Source: Oscillospiraceae bacterium (GTDB lineage Bacteria; Bacillota; Clostridia; Oscillospirales; Acutalibacteraceae). From it: a stretch of DNA of 52,582 nt. Shown here piece by piece: positions 49,841-52,582 of the stretch; the stretch's first letter is position 1; each line of letters starts with the position of its first letter. Below the pieces are notes generated by a model that saw nothing but the letters and a program-made list of their open reading frames with translations, searched no databases and had not been told where the DNA came from. The DNA lies in assembly GCA_015066405.1 (NCBI GenBank), contig SVOM01000008.1:1-52582 (forward strand). The letters are read 5' to 3'. The translations under genes and the position numbers were made by a program.

Positions 49841-49922
49841 TTATTGACTCTAAGGTTGGAGATTTGGAGGAGCCTTACAGTTATACCAAACCCGACCGTA
49901 ACATATAATTACGGAGGCAAAA

Positions 49923-51683
49923 ATGACAAACATTGATATTTTGACCATGCTCGTTGGCATTTCCGGTGGCCTCGCATTCTTCCTTTTCGGCATGAATGTA
50001 ATGTCCTCGGGACTTGAAAAAATGGCGGGCGGTAAGCTTGAAAGCTCACTCAAAAAAGTAACTTCGAAATATTTTTTAAGCATGATACTGGGTGCAGGTA
50101 TTACCATTGCAATTCAGTCATCATCCGCTATGACGGTAATGCTTGTTGGTCTTGTAAACTCGGGTATTATGCAGTTTGGCCAGACCTTTGGACTCATTAT
50201 GGGCTCCAATGTCGGCACAACGCTTACATCTTGGATTTTGAGCTTGGCAGGTCTTGAAGGGGATGGCAACATATTCCTAATGCTGCTTAGACCCGTCATA
50301 TTCGCGCCGTTTTTAGCGCTTTTCGGCACTATACTTCGTATGTTCTCTAAAAAAGAGCGGCATCACGATATAGGCGCCATTCTCATTGGCTTTACCATCC
50401 TCATTATCGGTATGGATATGATGAGCGGCGCTGTTGGAATTATTGAAGAGAAGGGCGGACTTGAAGTTCTGCTTACAATGTTCTCAAATCCCATTATGGC
50501 GCTTCTCGTTTCGGTTTTGTTTACAGGTATTATTCAGTCCTCTGCCGCTACTGTTGGTATCGTTCAGACTCTGGCACTCACAGGCACCATTACATACGGT
50601 ATGGCAATACCCTTAGTACTCGGTGCTAATATCGGTACCTGCGTTACCGCTTTAATTGCGTGTATCGGCACAGAGAAAAACGCCAAGCGTGTATCGGCTA
50701 TACACACCTATGTTAATGTTATCGGCGCTATTATTTTTATGATAGGCCTCGGCGTTGTATCAATAGTTGCACCGAATCTTTCTTCTACACATACCACAAT
50801 GTTCGGTGTTGCACTTATACACACTATATTTAACGTAACCATTTCTATCGTTTTAACTCCCTTCAGAAAGTGGATTATCCGTCTTGCTGAGATTACCGTA
50901 CCCACCAAAAAGGACGAAATCGCTAAAACGGTATTTTTGGACGAGCGTTTGCTTGCCACCCCCTCGGTTGCAATTTCAGAGTGTAAACGACTTGTTGTCG
51001 AGATGGCGGAACTTACACGTTCCTCCTATCGTGATGCAGTAGCATTGCTTGATAATTATTCAGAGGAAAAAGCGTTGGCTATACGTGAAACCGAAGGTGT
51101 TATCGACCGCTACGAAGATAAGCTCGGCACCTACCTTGTAAAGCTTAGCGGTAGCGATTTATCAGGGGAAGACTCACACGAGGTTGGTCGACTGCTCCAC
51201 TCAATAGGCGACTTTGAGCGTATTTCCGACCACGCAGTAAACCTTGTTGACGCCGCCGAAGAAATTCACTCTAAGAAAATTTCTTTCTCCGACAAGGCAA
51301 AAACCGAACTCGGCGTTATCGCCGCGGCGGTTAATGAGATACTCGATTTAACGGTTGATTCATTTAACACTGACAATGCCGTGCTCGCCTCCGAGGTTGA
51401 GCCGCTTGAAGAGGTTATTGATAACCTTAAAGACACTCTCCGCAAACGCCACGTATCGCGTTTGCAGGAAGGCAAATGCACAATCGAACTCGGCTTTGTA
51501 TTCAGTGATTTGCTCACAAATTACGAGCGTATTTCCGACCACTGCTCAAACATCGCAGTCTCCACCATTCAGGTACGTACAGACAAGCAGGATGCACATA
51601 AATATCTGCGCGGTATTAAATCGGGCGAAAACGAGCAGTATATCGGCGAGTTCGACAGCTACAGCAAAAAATATACAGTTTAA
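49923..51683 (+). CDS. Na/phosphate symporter with C-terminal PhoU-like domain
   Basis: The 586-residue protein has two inverted membrane repeats (about residues 1-320), each with a QSSSA/QSSAA signature (IQSSSAMT and IQSSAATVG). A cytosolic helical domain of about 240 residues with PhoU-type repeats (GDFERISDHAVNL, NYERISDHCSNI) follows. The transport part is COG1283/NptA type, coupling sodium and phosphate. The PhoU-like tail suggests phosphate sensing or control of uptake. CGGAGG precedes the ATG. It stands between glyQS and the L13-S9 operon. Confidence 0.93.
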   Translation: MTNIDILTMLVGISGGLAFFLFGMNVMSSGLEKMAGGKLESSLKKVTSKYFLSMILGAGITIAIQSSSAMTVMLVGLVNSGIMQFGQTFGLIMGSNVGTTLTSWILSLAGLEGDGNIFLMLLRPVIFAPFLALFGTILRMFSKKERHHDIGAILIGFTILIIGMDMMSGAVGIIEEKGGLEVLLTMFSNPIMALLVSVLFTGIIQSSAATVGIVQTLALTGTITYGMAIPLVLGANIGTCVTALIACIGTEKNAKRVSAIHTYVNVIGAIIFMIGLGVVSIVAPNLSSTHTTMFGVALIHTIFNVTISIVLTPFRKWIIRLAEITVPTKKDEIAKTVFLDERLLATPSVAISECKRLVVEMAELTRSSYRDAVALLDNYSEEKALAIRETEGVIDRYEDKLGTYLVKLSGSDLSGEDSHEVGRLLHSIGDFERISDHAVNLVDAAEEIHSKKISFSDKAKTELGVIAAAVNEILDLTVDSFNTDNAVLASEVEPLEEVIDNLKDTLRKRHVSRLQEGKCTIELGFVFSDLLTNYERISDHCSNIAVSTIQVRTDKQDAHKYLRGIKSGENEQYIGEFDSYSKKYTV

Positions 51684-51772
51684 TATTTGTTCACAAACGG
51701 TTTTTATATTTTCAATAAATATCTGTTATATTGTAAATGTGCAAAGAAGCACAAACTCATTTTCTCCTTATA

Positions 51773-51808
51773 AAAAACGGGCAAACCGCAAGGTTTGTCC
51801 GTTTTTTT
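51773..51808 (+). terminator. Terminator after the Na/phosphate symporter gene
   Basis: AAACGGGCAAACC pairs with GGTTTGTCCGTTT around GCAA (one G-U), followed by a run of T. It lies about 90 bases after the stop codon. Confidence 0.88.
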
Positions 51809-51913
51809 AAATATTTTTTGTAAAATTGCAAATGAGCAAATACGAGAAAAAAAGAGGAAATAAGAGAAAAAACGAGCTTTGAGTTTTTAAATTAATTTTT
51901 TCAAAAAAAGGTG

Positions 51914-51942
51914 TTGACATCTATCTCGCGGTGTGGTATTAT
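51914..51942 (+). promoter_or_regulatory. rplM-rpsI promoter
   Basis: TTGACA at 51914-51919 and TATTAT at 51937-51942, 17 bases apart, followed by TTGGAGG. Confidence 0.82.
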
Positions 51943-51977
51943 ACTAAGGCTCACTAAAAATTATTGGAGGTAATACT

Positions 51978-52406
51978 ATGTCTACATTTATGGCAAAAAC
52001 TGCTGACATTGAGCGTAAGTGGTATATTGTAGATGCAGCCGGCAAACCGCTTGGTCGCACAGCCGTTAAGGTTGCTGATTTGCTCCGCGGTAAAGGCAAG
52101 CCTGAATTTACACCCCACGTTGACTGCGGCGATCACGTTGTAGTTATCAACGCTGCAAAGGCAGTATTAACAGGTAAAAAGCTTGATCAGAAATTCTACC
52201 GTCGTCATACAGGTTACATCGGCGGCCTTAAGGAAGTTAAATATTCAACTCTTATGGCAACCCGCCCCGAGCTTGCAGTTGAGCTTGCAGTTAAAGGTAT
52301 GATTCCGGACACAACTATCGGCCGTAAGGCGCTCACACGTCTTCACGTTTATGCTGATGAGAATTATGTTCAGGTAGCTCAGAAGCCTGAGAAAATCGAA
52401 GATTAA
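51978..52406 (+). CDS. rplM: 50S ribosomal protein L13
   Basis: The 142-residue protein has the L13 core: [42 protein letters not shown] and the RLHVYADE-type end. It is an early-assembling large-subunit protein. GGAGG precedes the ATG. rpsI follows after 17 bases, the near-universal L13-S9 operon. Confidence 0.98.
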   Translation: MSTFMAKTADIERKWYIVDAAGKPLGRTAVKVADLLRGKGKPEFTPHVDCGDHVVVINAAKAVLTGKKLDQKFYRRHTGYIGGLKEVKYSTLMATRPELAVELAVKGMIPDTTIGRKALTRLHVYADENYVQVAQKPEKIED

Positions 52407-52423
52407 GGAAGGGAGACAGAATA

Positions 52424-52582
52424 ATGTTTGAAGGAAAGCCTTATTTTTACGGTACCGGCAGAAGAAAAAGTTCTGTTGCCCGTGTACGTATCTACAATGG
52501 TACTGGTAAAGTAACCATTAACGACCGCGATATAGATAACTATTTCGGTCTTGAAACACTTAAGCTTATCGTTCGTCAGCCG
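52424..52582 (+). CDS. rpsI: 30S ribosomal protein S9, 3' end cut off by the window edge
   Basis: The first 53 codons are visible from ATG 52424 after GGGAG. They read [15 protein letters not shown], then [20 protein letters not shown], the conserved S9 start. Downstream sequence lies outside the window. It is the usual partner of rplM. Confidence 0.97.
   Translation, partial: MFEGKPYFYGTGRRKSSVARVRIYNGTGKVTINDRDIDNYFGLETLKLIVRQP

Larger units (their letters stand above)
51684..51977 (+). other. Gene-free strip before rplM
   Basis: About 290 bases hold the terminator at 51773-51808, a short GTGC/GCAC hairpin near 51740, a purine-rich stretch (GAGAAAAAAAGAGG and relatives) around 51840-51890 and then the rplM promoter. 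I see no gene in it. Confidence 0.6.

Noticed and set aside
49841-49922. Promoter directly before the Na/phosphate symporter gene
   Set aside because: A TATAAT-like string exists, but the implied start site would remove the ribosome binding site and no -35 element fits.
51684-51772. Small RNA between the symporter gene and its terminator
   Set aside because: A possible -10 is present, but no -35 at the right distance, so the stretch is better read as a long 3' untranslated region.

Overview
The window reads as a chromosomal stretch from a low-to-moderate-GC, Gram-positive-type anaerobe of the class Clostridia, most likely a gut Oscillospirales/Ruminococcaceae-like bacterium. The evidence is a T-box riboswitch before thrS, the paired glgC/glgD genes of clostridial glycogen synthesis, TTGACA-N17-TATAAT promoters, strong GGAGG ribosome binding sites, lipoprotein signals, a choloylglycine-hydrolase-family enzyme typical of gut bacteria, and mreBCD-PBP2 beside informational genes. 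The exact species cannot be named from this sequence alone. No tRNA, rRNA, CRISPR, phage or transposase gene was recognised.

Layout. 1-1986: two tandem SGNH hydrolases (the first cut by the window edge) and a 47-residue peptide gene. 1987-2345: a gene-free strip with two matched promoter-terminator units that look like small RNA genes. 2346-8386 (minus strand): a carbohydrate ABC importer without its ATPase, then malQ, a choloylglycine-hydrolase-family enzyme and a nitroreductase. 8387-10687: T-box leader and thrS. 10702-14479 (minus): tex, a MATE exporter and a small membrane protein. 14591-20902: a lipoprotein, VanY-like carboxypeptidase, dipeptidase, Xaa-Pro peptidase, a GlpP-like antiterminator with MgtC-family protein, a DMT transporter and a YjdF-like membrane protein. 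20961-22708 (minus): yebC and dusB. 22831-33406: a long co-directional run of polA, a deacetylase-fold enzyme, a fused arginine-phosphatase-like/RimI protein, tsaD, a lipid kinase, mreBCD and PBP2. 33469-37029: mgsA, hisS, aspS. 37030-37970: a small regulator island bounded by an inverted repeat. 38035-39943: two membrane proteins. 40150-45824: glgB-glgC-glgD-glgA, followed by uppP. 46804-48279: small conserved proteins. 48449 to the end: glyQS, an Na/phosphate symporter with a PhoU-like tail, rplM and the start of rpsI.

How it fits together. The importer plus MalQ takes up and remodels alpha-glucans, and the glg operon makes glycogen from ADP-glucose. TsaD, RimI and four tRNA synthetases serve translation. 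MreBCD, PBP2, UppP, the flippase, VanY and dipeptidase serve the cell wall.

Points that deserve most attention are: the twin CATTCACTTTT promoters driving two structured, terminated short transcripts; TAANYCC heptamer repeats at three gene ends, two of them forming an inverted repeat around a two-regulator island; the arginine-phosphatase-like/RimI fusion; a dusB promoter whose predicted start site is the start codon itself; and the 47-residue peptide beside duplicated SGNH hydrolases. These are sequence readings and inferences; no database search was possible.
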